Shown: positions 34,157 to 45,556, numbered from the stretch's first letter. The stretch is 64,000 nt of DNA from Ricordea florida (GCA_949710005.1 OX453285.1:6483132-6547131), one strand, 5' to 3'. Program-made: numbers and translations. The notes: generated from the sequence alone by a model not told the origin.

Positions 34157-34828
34157 CTAAACAAATAATTCGTTTAAAAACTGCCTAAATAAAACCCTAC
34201 TGTTAGTTTGTCTAGTTTTTAAAGGTAAAGAATTAAAAATATTTGCACCAGAGAAATAAAAACTTTTTCGTGCAAATTCAAGTTTCACTTTAGGTAGAAC
34301 AACAGTGGCTCTACAGTTCCTCGTATCACGATTATGCGTTAAAAGATTAAAATAGTTTTTAAAAGGGGTGCAAACGTTGCCTTGTAGGCAGTCAAAAACA
34401 AAATTACAGGCTTTTCTCATTTGAATGTTCTCGACTGTGGGTAGGCGGAGTACACAAGTAAGACATGTAGGATTTGGCAGAATGATCCTGTGACTTCGTT
34501 GTTCCAGGTCTCTGATTTTGCGCTTGCGTGTTTCTGACCAACCAAGCGCACTTTGACCACAGTAAGTGAAAATGGGCATGATCATTGTCCTGTAGATGCG
34601 TTCAGCGCTAAAGACATCAATGTTAGAACGGATTCGTCGCAATAAATTTACTCTCCCAGCTGCTTTTTTGTACATTTTTAAAAAGTGCGTGTCAAGATTT
34701 AGTGTGGGATCTAAATGAACGCCGAGGTATTTATAGGTTGTTGTCGCGTTTATGCGGCATCCGTTTACCATCAAGTTTAATTCTTTGCCATTGAAACAAT
34801 TTAATCTTTTCGCTGTTCCAAACAACAT
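34157..34828 (-). pseudogene. LINE ORF2 C-terminal part
   Basis: Frame starting MLFGTAKRLNCF, with KYLGVHLDPTLNLDTHF, YRTMIMPIFTYCGQSALGW and IFNSLPLKTR. Continues ORF2 after a frameshift at about 34830. Confidence 0.8.
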
Positions 34829-34832
34829 AACT

Positions 34833-36428
34833 TCAGTTTTTCCTTTTTAAGATTGATGATAAGTTCATTTTCTCTAAACCAGTCAGCGAGACTTTTGATG
34901 TCTTCACCGAGATTGTGTTGTATAGCATCCCGAAGTCTTTCGAGGAGGTGAAAATAACTGTGTCGTCTGCATAGGTGATAATTTTGGAGTAACGAAGTGG
35001 CTGATGGACGTCATTAAAGTGAATCAAGAACAATAGCGGACCTAGAATACTTCCTTGGGGAACACCTGTGAAAACAGGATTAGGTTTACACAGCACTCCT
35101 TTAAATTGGACGAGCTGCTTCCGGAGAAACAGATAATCCGTAAACCAGTTCAGTTCATTGTCCTGTATGCCATAACAAGACAATTTTTCTAATAAAACTG
35201 AGTGGCTGATGGTATCAAACGCCTTTGTTAAGTCAATGAACACAGCTCCTGTAGCTTTCCCGCCATCTGCTTCTTTCCGGATTAAGTCTGTAAACAGAGT
35301 CACCGCTAATTCAGTTGAGCGATTAGATCTAAAACCAAACTGGTGTTCGGGAATAAGGCCATTGCGTTCGAGATGTGTCACTACTTGCTTATAGACAGCT
35401 CTCTCCAAAATCTTCGACAGAGTAGGGAGAATTGAAATTGGTCTGTAGTTGTCTATTTCTGCCGTAGAACCAGACTTGAACAGAGGAATCACCTTGGCCA
35501 CTTTCCAATCGGTTGGAACAACTCCAGTTGCGAGGGATAAGTTAATAATAAAAGTTAAAGGCTTTGTGATAACTTCTGCGGCATCTTTAAGTAATCCAGG
35601 GGGCAGATTATCTAGACCAGTCGCTTTCTTTCGTTTAAGTTTTTTCAGCTCCCTCAAAATATCTGCTTCTTTCACAACTCTGAAAAGGAATTTCTCTTTG
35701 CTAAGAGGAGGTTTCGTTCCGTTTTTGCACCAAACAAAATCACGAAGCAAAAACGACTTTCTTTTTAAATTGATGGCAGCGTTAGTAAAAAAGTCACAAA
35801 AACCGTTTGAGATGAATTTCTTATCGGTAGACTTCGTTCCATTTATCTGAAACGCTGATCCTTGTTCTGATGGTAGTTTCGTTGGATACAGCTTTTTAAT
35901 GGCACACCAGAATTTATCAGGAGAGCCGGCACTATCTCTTAGAATATCTTGATGATATTTGCTCTTGCATTTTTTAATAAGGCCTGTTACCCTGTTACGC
36001 TGTCGCTTGTACGATGACCAGTCCAATTCACAGTTAGTCCTGCGAGCTTTCCTAAGTAAACCATCCCTCAAATTCATCTCCCGTTTGACCTCTTGAGTCA
36101 ACCATGGGCAGAGTCTCCCTTTGACCTTCTTTTCAATGAGCGGCGCATGTTTGTCGATACACTGTTGTAAGATATTTTTTAAAACACTCCAGGCAGTGTT
36201 GACACAGGACGATGAAAAGACTTGCACAAAGTTCATGGAATTAAGCTCTTCGCAAAATAATTTCGCATCGTAGTTTGCAAAATTTCGGCAGGTAATGATT
36301 CTAGGATGATGTTTCACATTGTTTACTTTGCGAGAACAGCAGATCAATTCATGATCGCTCAAGCCAGCAGGGATTACTTTCACATGGTTGATTTTCTCGG
36401 GTTCGTTGCTGCATATGATGTCAATCAA
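34833..36428 (-). pseudogene. LINE ORF2 reverse transcriptase, 531 codons open
   Basis: Long frame with all RT blocks including LKKLKRKKATGLDNLPPGLL, ADNYRPIS-type block DNYRPISILPTL, FIDLTKAFDTISHSVL, GVPQGSILGPLL and TYADDTVIF. The catalytic Asp pair is intact. The frame is lost at both ends by single shifts. Confidence 0.88.
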
Positions 36429-36913
36429 AGTCTTGGATTCGCGCGTAATTCTCGTGGGGTTGAAAGAAGCTGTTTTAGTCCAACGGAGGCTAGAATTGAT
36501 TTAATTTCTTTGTGATCTGCTGGCACCAAATAATTGCAGTTAATGTCACCAGTAAGAATACATTCTTTGTCTTCTGATGACACTGTCGAAAGCATTGATT
36601 CAAATTTGCAATTGTAATCCACACAGAGATGTTTTGAAGAATCTGGAGGGCGGTAAATAATTCCAATAAGAAAACTTTTAGTTTTTGGAAATAAAATCTC
36701 GATCCAGATGCATTCGATGTCATCAGCTTCTAGATCTGTTCTTCTTTGGTAGGGAACAGATGAAGGGATGTAAACCTCAACACCTCCACCTTGACCTGAA
36801 ATTCTTGCCTTCCCGATGTATGCGTATCCTTCAATCTGTGCTTGAACCTCGTCATCGGCGGATAGATGAGTTTCACTTAGCGATAAAATGTGAAGATTCT
36901 TTAAGCAATCCAA
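36425..36913 (-). pseudogene. LINE ORF2 endonuclease part
   Basis: MDCLKNLHILSLSETHLSAD, GGGVEVYIPSSVPYQ, WIEILFPKTKSFLIGIIYRP and ECILTGDINCNYL give the AP-endonuclease signature residues. The frame breaks just before the SDH motif, which is in the next frame. Confidence 0.85.
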
Positions 36914-37085
36914 AATTTGACAGTTGGCTGATAGTTGCTCCGCGGAAATTTGGTGGTTTTAAAACAAGTATTTGGCCGATAAGCGAAGCTTAGAGGGCAA
37001 ATGTGCTAGTTTTAAGAACATCAAATTTCCATGGGGCAACTATCAGACCAATAGTTCCGAGGCAAAAACACTCTAATGCCTTTAT

Positions 37086-37400
37086 TGTTCACCACTAAAT
37101 TTTCTTCCGCGTGCCAGTTGAAAACCAGTCAAAACCCTCTAAATACAGATCAAATCAAATATTAATTTATGCTCACCTTGGGTTTTTGGGGTACAACCTC
37201 ACTGACAAAGATAGATACATCATCGCTGACCTCGGCGAAGCGAGTACCTATTAAAATTTTCACAAACAAGTAATATCCATCCGGGTATTTTCCTCGGAAG
37301 GGCACTATGAGCTGAGAGTGTCGCTCCGTAGACGAACACTATCGCTTCACGTGATTAATTTCAACCAATAAGAATATGAGAAAATTTAGTGGTGAACTGT
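37086..37400. repeat. TIR-bounded MITE candidate
   Basis: GTTCACCACTAAATTTTCT near 37089 is mirrored by AGAAAATTTAGTGGTGAAC near 37378. The interior has no coding signal. Confidence 0.6.
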
Positions 37401-37517
37401 AAATAGTGTTAGAAGCAGCGTCACATCACAACTAGCAAACGTTAGCATAGAAGAGTGTAGTTCTATGGGTTTCCTACATTATTATAGCTTAACCCACAAC
37501 TCACTCACTCAACTCAC

Positions 37518-37700
37518 TCACTCACCCTCATCAGGCCAATGAGGACCCTTGAGGCCGGCCAGAAGATAACGCCACCCATTCCGGTCTGAGGCCGATGCAG
37601 CAGCTCCACATGTATGCCATCCGAGCTTGTTCCTTTCATTCTCCACGGTTTTTCTCCACGTGCTCCTTCGGTCGACCTCCTTCCTGTTACCTTCAGGTGC
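37518..37700 (-). mobile_element. LINE C-terminal tail (RTE/other non-LTR)
   Basis: The minus strand reads STWRKTVENERNKLGW and SASDRNGWRYLLAGLKGP, the usual TWRRTVExE...DRxxWRxLL ending. Related to 52722-53036. Confidence 0.6.
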
Positions 37701-37710
37701 CCACATCAGA

Positions 37711-37761
37711 AAGGTGCCCACGTCAATGCAGTCTCGAGGACTGCATTGACGTGGGCACCTT
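37711..37761. repeat. Palindrome, 22-bp arms, 7-bp loop
   Basis: AAGGTGCCCACGTCAATGCA plus GT, loop CTCGAGG, then the exact complement ending GACGTGGGCACCTT. Confidence 0.9.
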
Positions 37762-39550
37762 AACCCACAACTCCTTAATTTTTCTTTTTTTATTTTTATT
37801 TTTACTACTACAAGTATAAAAAATACACTTCCTACTATACATAAATAATGGCTCACACAAAGACTGTTTAGGTACAATTACTACTATAAAATAGGATATA
37901 AGTTTTTTTTTTCATTTTAATTCTCACTACCACGGCAGAATAGCTGAAACTTTTCCCATTCACTTTCCTGATCGGCAACTTTGTTATTTGAATTCATAAG
38001 TTTCTTTTCTAACTGATGAACATAATTGATTTTGTTTAAAAAAACTGTACATTACAACTTCACGTCGATTTAAGTGTGAACCTCGAAAATCGAGGTCGTT
38101 AAGTATTCATATATTCAAGCTATTGTTCTTACTCATTAATCATTCATAACTATTACTTGCCGAAGATGCGGCTCGTTTCCGAAGAGCGCAAACCCTTTGA
38201 TGTAGGTGACATATTAAATGGAAGGTGCTGAAACCTCTAGGACAACAGAGGAAGTGGCTGCTTGACTGAGTTTAGGGTTAGGTAACTCGCATTTCTGTAA
38301 CATGATAAGTGTGTCATCTTACGGCTTCGATGTATTCGCCAACAGTAAAATCCATCGCGATGGGACTTAAAACAGGTAAATGATCAACTCCGAAAATTTA
38401 CCAACGCGATCTGATCTGGGAATGACGCTACTCTGGCCCGGCTTTATTCACTGCTTTATATCTTGCTGTTTTGACAATTTGAATAATAATGAGCTGACGC
38501 TTTTGTTTTGATATTTTAAATCACAATTAAGCTTTAAGTGGGCACTTTAATGAGACAAAACGCAAAAGAGTTTCGGCTAATAAACAGCAATGAAAAGCAA
38601 CAAACAAATTATTACGATTTATGAGCAAGCACGCGCTTATCTCAGAATGATCTGAAGCAATCTCAAATCGAATGCGTGATATGTAAACACGGTGAGCCTA
38701 ATTCCAAAATATTCTTCAAGCTGTAGATAATTTTCTAAAGAACTCAGAACGCTTAGAGTTCACAATAACATCACAAATCCAAGTCTTGCATGGTTCGTTT
38801 AAGAGGAAAGTTAAATTTATCAACACACTTCTTTATTTACGGATCCCACATCCAAACAAGAAGGCTTCGCGCGAAGGTAACTAAATCAACATGGCGGCTT
38901 AGACCTCAGACCACTTTTACGAATATTGACCGAAATGCCTCATTCAAACTTCCTTGAAAAGCTGTCAAACCGCCCTTCTTTCAAAAAAAAAATAAAAAGC
39001 GATATTTTTGAGAAGGAATTTAATTCATTCAATGATCTCTCTATGGATGAATCAGTCCTGAATCCTACGCGTCCCATGGGATGTCTAAGCTAAAAGTTTC
39101 CTTTGCAGTTTGAAACCGCCAATATGTGAATAAATAACGCATTAGTCGCATTTCGGCTTACAGTAACCAAAAATCCTCATTCAAGATCTCGTTTTGTAGC
39201 TCTCAAAATGCTCTATCTTCATAAATACAAATCAAACGTCAAAACATATCACGAAAAACTCAAATGCATGAAATGCCCGCGGACATTCCTTGGCGTTCAC
39301 TCACACGTCAAGAACAAAAGGATGCGCTCACAAGTTCCGATGCTCGAAGTCGCTTTAATTGCGCTATTGTTCCATTCCTTTGAAGTCGCTTTAGGTCTTC
39401 ATCCAAGAGATCTCACCTTTTCCCAAACGAATAAAACCGAAGTTATTCAACACACTTCGGTGACTCAACGGTGGCTTCCGAAGTGAATGCCCAAAGGAAT
39501 AAAGCGAGCCCACAAGGTAAAAATGCCAGCAGTTTCAACCATTTCTGAAT
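37762..39550. other. No gene recognised; flanked by a 29-bp inverted pair
   Basis: Sequence between CATTACAACTTCACGTCGAT (38050) and its complement (39553-39581). The open frame at 39208-39486 has no recognisable domain. Confidence 0.4.
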
Positions 39551-39557
39551 GACACAC

Positions 39558-40075
39558 TTAAATCGACGTGAAGTTGTAATGAAAAGAAGGATAAGTACAT
39601 TTGTTACGACATTCATAAATATGTTGCTTAGCTAAGACTAACGTGTGATTAATAAACAAGTAGTCTTCTTTCCTTTGCCAAAATCCAAAAAGTATATCGC
39701 TGTCTGAAAGGTCTCTTAAGGATATGTTTAATTGATTACTCCAAGTAATAAAGTCCGACCAGAAGCTCTTAGTACAGGAACATATAATTAACAAATGCTC
39801 AAGAGATTCGCTCTCTAGTTTACAAAATGTACATAATGGTGAATTTGCTAGACCAATTTTATGAAGAAAAGAATTTGTTGTCAAGTGCCTGTTTAAAATT
39901 CTCTACTGGAATTCTGTGGATTTGGTGTCTATGAGAACATTAAAAGGCAATTTATAAATATCGAGCCAATCAAGGCATACATCAGGAAACTGTTCTTTAA
40001 ATCTCGCTTGTGCAGTTGGTCTGGTTTCGTATCCTGCTCTAATTTCAGAATAAACATTCTTATTTTTTTCTTAAG
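39558..40075 (-). mobile_element. L1-like LINE ORF2 C-terminal (zf-RVT type)
   Basis: The minus strand reads RHLTTNSFLHKIGLANSPLC, CTFCKLESESLEHLLIICSC and FWSDFITWSNQ, the HxxC...CxxC-type zinc-binding end of L1/Tx1-like ORF2. Upstream, in other frames, are LDWLDIYKLPF-type motifs. Related to 45899-46690. Confidence 0.7.
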
Positions 40076-40423
40076 CATCTCAGCGGGCCGGAATCCTAAA
40101 TCCTCGAATCTGATTGGCTAATCGCGCGCTCGTAACCGGTCCAGCTTTTTACGATACGGACCACGGTCCGGATTTTTATCCGCGCTATTCGCGGCAAATT
40201 GAAATTGTTGCGAAAGAAATGGGATTTTTCTTTTTCTACATGTACATACTGACTTGCGAGTGAAAATAAAATTAAACTTTCTATAAACATGCCACTTAAA
40301 TTGATGCCCTATTTACATTTGTTTCATAGGATTTTGTCAGCACTTTCCTCCTCCAGCCTTAGACTTACACTCTTACACACGTCCCAGCGGAAAAAAAAAG
40401 CAAACAAACAGAAAAAATAAATA

Positions 40424-40569
40424 AGTTATTTACCGGTCTAGGTCGGTCCGTATTGGAAAAAGCTGTGCCCTTGGTCTTGAGTACGGCCCTCGGCCTTCGG
40501 CCTCGGGCCGTACTCAAGACCTCGGGCACAGTTTTTTTCCCATACGGACCTCCCGCCCGGTAAATAACA
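40424..40569. repeat. Foldback element
   Basis: GTTATTTACCGG and CCGGTAAATAAC form the ends. Inside, GTCTTGAGTACGGCCC pairs with GGGCCGTACTCAAGAC and GGTCCGTAT pairs with ATACGGACC. Confidence 0.8.
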
Positions 40570-41630
40570 TATATTTAGAAAGGACACTCTCGATTTGTAC
40601 GGCCTGGTTTTTAATATAGAGTTTAATTTGATCATATAAAAAAGGTTTTACCACTTTTGGGTCCGCAAGATGTCAAAGATTTTCTCCATTGAGTTGGTAG
40701 GGCCTCAAAAATTTGAAATAATCACCGGTTTGAAATTCTGCAAGTTACATGGACGATTGTGAGATAAAAAGGTAAGTCTGAAATGGAGGAAATGGCAAGA
40801 GTACATGTAATTTGTGGTTGCTGTGGTTTCACCTCGGATTTGACTGGTCGTGACACAAACATTCCAGACACATACATTCCAGAGATATGTTCAGGTGTTC
40901 AAGTTTCCCATTTTGGACTGTTAAGTCAATGCAATTTATTTGAAAACCACCAAAACTACGATCACATAGATGTACTTTGTTTTAATTTAATACATTCTCA
41001 GTGATAAAAATTTTTCACAGCCAGTATTGAGAGACCAGCATGTACAGTAGCCAGGAGCTTGGATATTTTCTTAAACAAATTAATGCTTATTTAAAAACAC
41101 TTTCCTGTACATTATTCAGCAAGGTGTTCTTAGCAAATCCCAATAATCATCAGAATCCTTGTGCTTCATGTTTGTCCCATCATTATGCTTTATGGAAAGC
41201 AGTTCGTGAGTTTTGACCATCAGTGCAATCACATCATAGTAAACAAGTACACACCAGAGTATGGAACCAATGTCTTAGCCTCTTCCGCTGGATACAATTT
41301 GGAACTACGTCCTTTATATTCCTGTCTGTCATAATCCAAATAGACTCAACATGAACATTATAGTCTGCAACCGTTACCATAAAGCGCAAAAATTACATAA
41401 ATTAACATTACATATTTTGGCGCGAAATAATTAAAAGAGCCCAAACTGCAGAGCACGACTGAATTGAATCTATATCGTAGAAATTATACCTTCAAAGTAA
41501 ACGTCGAGCAACCAGAATGGGATAGAAAAATTGTGTTAAGCATAACAGAGGTAAACCTCAGCTTGTAAGACAACATAATGCGTACCGTCGATAAATGAAG
41601 CCTTGGCGTCAAAATGAATTGCAACACAGT
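40570..41630. other. No gene recognised
   Basis: The open frame at 40783-41004 on the plus strand (MEEMARVHVICGCCGF) has no supporting splice or domain evidence. Confidence 0.35.
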
Positions 41631-41636
41631 GCTCAC

Positions 41637-41960
41637 CTACAAAACTCTCGATTGGACCGCACGACTTAGAATAGAAAATTTTACGTCTTCAGAGACCAAA
41701 ACATCACTCATATTGTGATTTAAAATATGGAAATCTCGAAGAGGAAAGCAGCGAAACGTTTCCTTGAAAGCTTCTTTGCACGCACAGACACGGGTGAGTC
41801 CTGGGGACCAGTCATAGCCTCGCTTTAAAGAAAAGCCAAGTTCCCGGGGCCAAGTTCGTTCCACGGCCAAAGAAATGGAACCAGTCGGTGGAAGTGTCCT
41901 GGGCTCGTTTGTGCGAACGTTATTTTGGGCGGACTTCTCTCCTATATAAACTCTAGCCAT
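41637..41960 (-). CDS. Hypothetical small protein or first exon, 107 codons
   Basis: MARVYIGEKSAQNNVRTNEP, TLPPTGSISLAVERTWPREL and ILSRAVQSRVL ending in TAG. The TAG is immediately followed by GTGAGC, so a donor may use AG/GTGAGC in another frame. The composition is less AT-rich than its surroundings. No family recognised. Could be chance. Confidence 0.3.
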   Translation of the reverse strand: MARVYIGEKSAQNNVRTNEPRTLPPTGSISLAVERTWPRELGFSLKRGYDWSPGLTRVCACKEAFKETFRCFPLRDFHILNHNMSDVLVSEDVKFSILSRAVQSRVL

Positions 41961-42039
41961 CGTGACATTAAAGCTTAGGCTTAAAATACCAAAAACCGGA
42001 CTTACTCGCCAGTAATGTTATCATTGTTTTATTTCTCTG

Positions 42040-42180
42040 TTTGTCAATTTACAGGGATTTTACAATGCCCTGCCTGTGTCAATTTACAGAGATTTTACAA
42101 TGTCCTGCTTGTATCAATTTACAGAGGTGTTAGACTGCCCCGCCTGTGTCAATTTACAGAGATTTTAAAGCATCAAATAA
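42040..42180. repeat. ~34-bp tandem repeat
   Basis: Units of TGTCAATTTACAGAGATTTT with CCTGCC spacers, about four copies. Similar words (TTTACAAACATTTTACAG) continue to about 42480. Confidence 0.7.
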
Positions 42181-42481
42181 CCATAGAAAATCTTTGTAAA
42201 TGTCAAATTTACAAACATTTTACAGCGAATTTCTTACGTCTGTAAATGTTGCAGTTTTTCTTCTTATTGCAGCAGCTAAAATTGATAATCATTTCATGCT
42301 CATTATAGAAATGAACATATCGCAAAAACTGTATAAAATGTCTACAAAAATGATTTTACAGACATTTTGTATTCCATATGTAAAAGTATTAAGATTTGAA
42401 CTGTTATAAAAAGTCTGTACATATAGAATTAACAAACATTTCATTATCCCTGTAAATGGTCCAGATTTTCCACTCTATTAC

Positions 42482-42506
42482 TTAAGGTAAGGTAAGGTAA
42501 GGTAAT
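42482..42506 (-). repeat. (TTACC)n tail of a LINE 3' end
   Basis: TAAGG repeated about four times, followed by TAATCTTTATTTATCCACGG. On the minus strand this is a 3' UTR with AATAAAGA and a short tandem tail. Confidence 0.6.
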
Positions 42507-42622
42507 CTTTATTTATCCACGGTGTTACAAATTCATCAGGCATAAAAATACTATAAAAAATTTAAAAACCTTAAATACATATTGGGTTCGCTAAAGTACA
42601 ATATTAAAAAGTATTTATTTAA

Positions 42623-42623
<1 letters not shown>

Positions 42624-42684
<61 letters not shown>
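42624..42684. repeat. (TA)n microsatellite
   Basis: About 30 TA units flanking the first PLE-type foldback. Confidence 0.95.
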
Positions 42685-42691
<7 letters not shown>

Positions 42692-42692
<1 letters not shown>

Positions 42693-42893
42693 ACGTTTGA
42701 TAAAGCAAGGACGGACAACTTCTGACGGTAAAAAAGTTAAAAAGTTAAAAATTTAATAGAAAAACGTTTCGGTATTATCATCTTATTGATCATCAACTGA
42801 TGAAGGTCTAAGACCGAAACGTTTTTCTATTAAATTTTTAACTTTTTAACTTTTTTACCGTCAGAAGTTGTCCGTCCTTGCTTTATCAAACGT
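42692..42893. mobile_element. PLE-terminus foldback (81-bp arms)
   Basis: Arms 42692-42772 and 42813-42893 are inverted copies (AACGTTTGATAAAGCAAGGA). At the start of the right arm is CTGATGAAGGTCTAAGACC followed by GAAACG, the type of hairpin seen at PLE 3' ends. Confidence 0.7.
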
Positions 42894-42990
42894 CTTTAAA
42901 TTCATTTTTGTGGTGAGGCTTGGACTGTGAATCTTCATTGATCCTCCTGACGCAGTGGCATTCTTTGTTGGCTTGAGGCATTTTATAACC

Positions 42991-42997
<7 letters not shown>

Positions 42998-43034
<37 letters not shown>
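42998..43034. repeat. (TA)n microsatellite
   Basis: TA tract joining two PLE-derived inverted structures. Confidence 0.95.
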
Positions 43035-43037
<3 letters not shown>

Positions 43038-43880
43038 GTACAGTCTCTCTTGCTAGGAGATTTTGTCTAGATCCTGCCTGCTTCCCATCTCTCATATTGG
43101 AGCCTCCCTTGCGGTTTCGCACTGGAAATTAAGGATGGACACCCGAAGGCCTGTGAGCACTTATGGTTAGGTGTCGATCCAGCCGTCTCAAACCTAAACA
43201 AGCCATTTCCCGGACCGGTTTCGACTTTAATGTCTTCTTCAGCGGGATTTTATAGTTTTAGCTTGTCCGGTCGCTATCGCGCCGTTGGACGTAATGCATT
43301 AACATATGTGGTCACTTACTTATATACTCTTGTGTTCAAATTACAACTATTGCGTCGTTATTGCGTCAACTAATTGCTTAACAAGTTCTTATTTTTTCGA
43401 GTTCTTGTTTTGATCCTAACAATTATATCTATTACGTCGATGTTTCGTCATTTAATCGGTTAACAAGCAAGTCTTTTTTCATGTCCTTGTTTTGATGTTA
43501 ACAACAATTACGTCTGTTGCATACGAACTTCCTCAATTTATTGCTTAATTACTGGTTCTTTTCTGCGAGTGCACTCGTTTAGAGTATATAAGTAAGTGAC
43601 CACATATGTTAATGCATTACGTCCAACGGCGCGATAGCGACCGGACAAGCTGAAACTGTAAAATCCCGCTGAAGAAGACATTAAAGTCGAAACCGGTCCG
43701 GGAAATGGCTTGTTTAGGTTTGAGACGGCTGGATCGACACCTAACCATAAGTGCTCACAGGCCTTCAGGTGTCCATCCTTAATTTCCAGTGCGAAACCGC
43801 AAGGGAGGTTCCAATATGAGAGATGGGAAGCAGGCAGGATCTAGACAAAATCTCCTAGCAAGAGAGACTGTACAAATTAT
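43031..43880. mobile_element. PLE-derived inverted repeat (300-bp arms)
   Basis: Arms 43031-43330 and 43581-43880 are near-identical inverted copies around a 250-bp spacer. Each arm carries CCGCTGAAGAAGACATTAAA and GTCGAAACCGG, a PLE-type 3' hairpin, oriented outward toward (TA)n. The open frames in the arms (RNRKGGSNMRDGKQAG) are shared by both copies but unrecognised. Confidence 0.75.
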
Positions 43881-43898
43881 ATATATATATATATATAT
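43878..43898. repeat. (TA)n microsatellite
   Basis: Short TA tract between the 300-bp inverted element and the RT-bearing PLE. Confidence 0.9.
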
Positions 43899-45556
43899 AG
43901 TTGTTGCGGGAGAAAAAAACACACAAACAAACTACAGGTTTATCCCTACAAGCTTGTTTCGTGGTTGCCCACTCGTAAGGGGATTTGGTAGGAATGTCCT
44001 TTACCATCTCTTATATACAAAATAGTTAAATTTACATAATAATAGAGATCGTTAAGTTTCAGGTCTTGCGTAAGAGGGTTTTGTTTCTGTGGCGGCAAGA
44101 AGACACAAGCTCATTACGTTTGTTTAGCGTGGATAGTTCGGGTCGGCAGATGATTAGGAATTTTTCTTTGAGGCAGAGGTTACATCTTTTGCTTGAGCTG
44201 TTATATGGCGAGTGTGAAGACAGGATCCGCCAGGAAATAAAGTGTTCAATGTTGTTGTCTTTAAGGGTTCATATGTGTTTGCTGAGCTCGGTGGAGTTTC
44301 TGTGTTTAGCGTGGCGGAAAGATGCGGTGTGGTTTCTGTATCTTGTTTTGAAGTCGTTTTCCGTATGTCCGATGTAGGTTTGGGACGTGTTGTTGTCTTT
44401 GCGCGTAACGGTGGCTTGGTAGATTACCGATGGTTGTAGGCAGTTTCCGTTGAGCGGGCAATTGTTCTTTTGTCGGCAGTTGCATGTCTTTCTTTCTTTA
44501 GTGTTAGCGGCGGCAGCATCGTTGGTTTGTGTAGATGTGGTTAAGATGCGTTTATTATGGTTGTCGATTATTTGTTTAGTGTTGTTCATGCAGCTGTAAC
44601 TGATCTTGATGGTGTTGCGGTTGAAGATTTTACGGAGCTCGTGGTCTTTTGGGAAGTGCTTATCTATTAGGGCGAGGAATTTGTGTTCGATGTTAGTACT
44701 TGTGTTCTTGCTGAAAGGGGGGTTGTACCACAGGATGTTACTGCGTTGACGGTTTTCTCGCTTGTTAGGTGTGGCTGGTTCGTAGTGTAGGGTGTAGCTG
44801 TATCCGCTTTCGTCGAGTGCTTTCTGGTATGAGGGGGCGGCTTGGTCAAAGGATGCTTTGTCGGATGATAGGGATGATAGTCGTTTGTTGATGCCAGCGG
44901 GAATGTTCTTTGTAGTGATTGGCGGGTGGTTGCTCTCGCGGTGGACGTACTGCAGTGTCGTATTTGGCTTTGTGAAGGGCTTATAGGTGTTTTGGTTGAG
45001 GTTGAATGTGACATCCAGGAAGTTAATTATCTGCTTGTTAGCTTCTATGGTAATGCGTAGTCCGTTATTTTTAAAGACACGGCATATTTCTTTCTTGATG
45101 TTTTCTGTGTCTGTAGGTGTGGTGTTAGTGGTCGCGAGTCCGTCGTCTAAGTAAAGTCCTACGTTAATATTAAGGTGTTGCAGCTGGGATAGGAGAAAAC
45201 TTCCTACAAGCTCGCATGTTTCCGCGCCGTCGTAGCTGCCCATTGTGACGTCAAATGCTGCGTTGCCTTTCTTTTGCCAGGGTTGTTTCTTGTGGATTAG
45301 GATGGAACTTTTAGCATGGATTGTCTGCTAAACAAACGTAATGAGCTTGTGTCTTCTTGCCGCCACAGAAACAAAACCCTCTTACGCAAGACCTGAAACT
45401 TAACGATCTCTATTATTATGTAAATTTAGCTATTTTGTATATAAGCGATGGTAAAGGACATTCCTACCAAATCCCCTGACGAGTGGGCAACCACGAAACA
45501 GGCTTGTAGGGATAAACCTGTAGTTTGTTTGTGTGTTTTTTTCTCCCGCAACAACT
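43899..45556 (-). mobile_element. PLE with 230-bp inverted terminal repeats
   Basis: ITRs 43899-44128 and 45327-45556 start AGTTGTTGCGGGAGAAAAAA. Between them a minus-strand frame encodes the end of RT and a GIY-YIG domain. The ORF end extends into the left ITR. The RT N-terminal part is absent, so this is a 5'-truncated copy. Confidence 0.85.
44059..45325 (-). pseudogene. PLE RT C-terminus plus GIY-YIG endonuclease (internal stop)
   Basis: The frame opens at about 45325 with FDVTMGSYDGAE, CELVGSFLLSQLQHL and the RT catalytic box GLYLDDGLATT. It continues with INFLDVTFNLNQNTYKPFTK, SNHPPITTKNIPAG and QTYIGHTENDFKTRYRNH (GIY-YIG part), followed by TELSKHI. A TGA at 44269-44271 falls where the family usually has Trp. 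The frame then continues to 44059 through ISWRILSS, CNLCLKEKFLI, LNKRNELVSSCRH and a normal stop. One stop aside, the sequence is well preserved. Confidence 0.85.

Larger units (their letters stand above)
33966..36930 (-). mobile_element. CR1/L2-like LINE, nearly intact ORF2
   Basis: Full set of domains on the minus strand. An AP-endonuclease (SETHLSADDE, GDINCNY, LSDHELICC) is followed by RT (NYRPISILPTLSKILE, QFGFRSNRSTELAV, DLTKAFDTISH, GVPQGSILGPLLF, YADDT) and a C-terminal region (YKYLGVHLDPTLN). It ends in an (ATT)n tail at about 33968-33993. Two breaks separate the frame: near 36425 and near 34830. A relatively young copy. Confidence 0.9.

Noticed and set aside
42886..43122. Open frame RNRKGGSNMRDGKQAG as a conserved protein (also 43789-44025)
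   Set aside because: It is present twice only because it lies in both arms of the inverted repeat, and it runs into (TA)n translated as YIYI.
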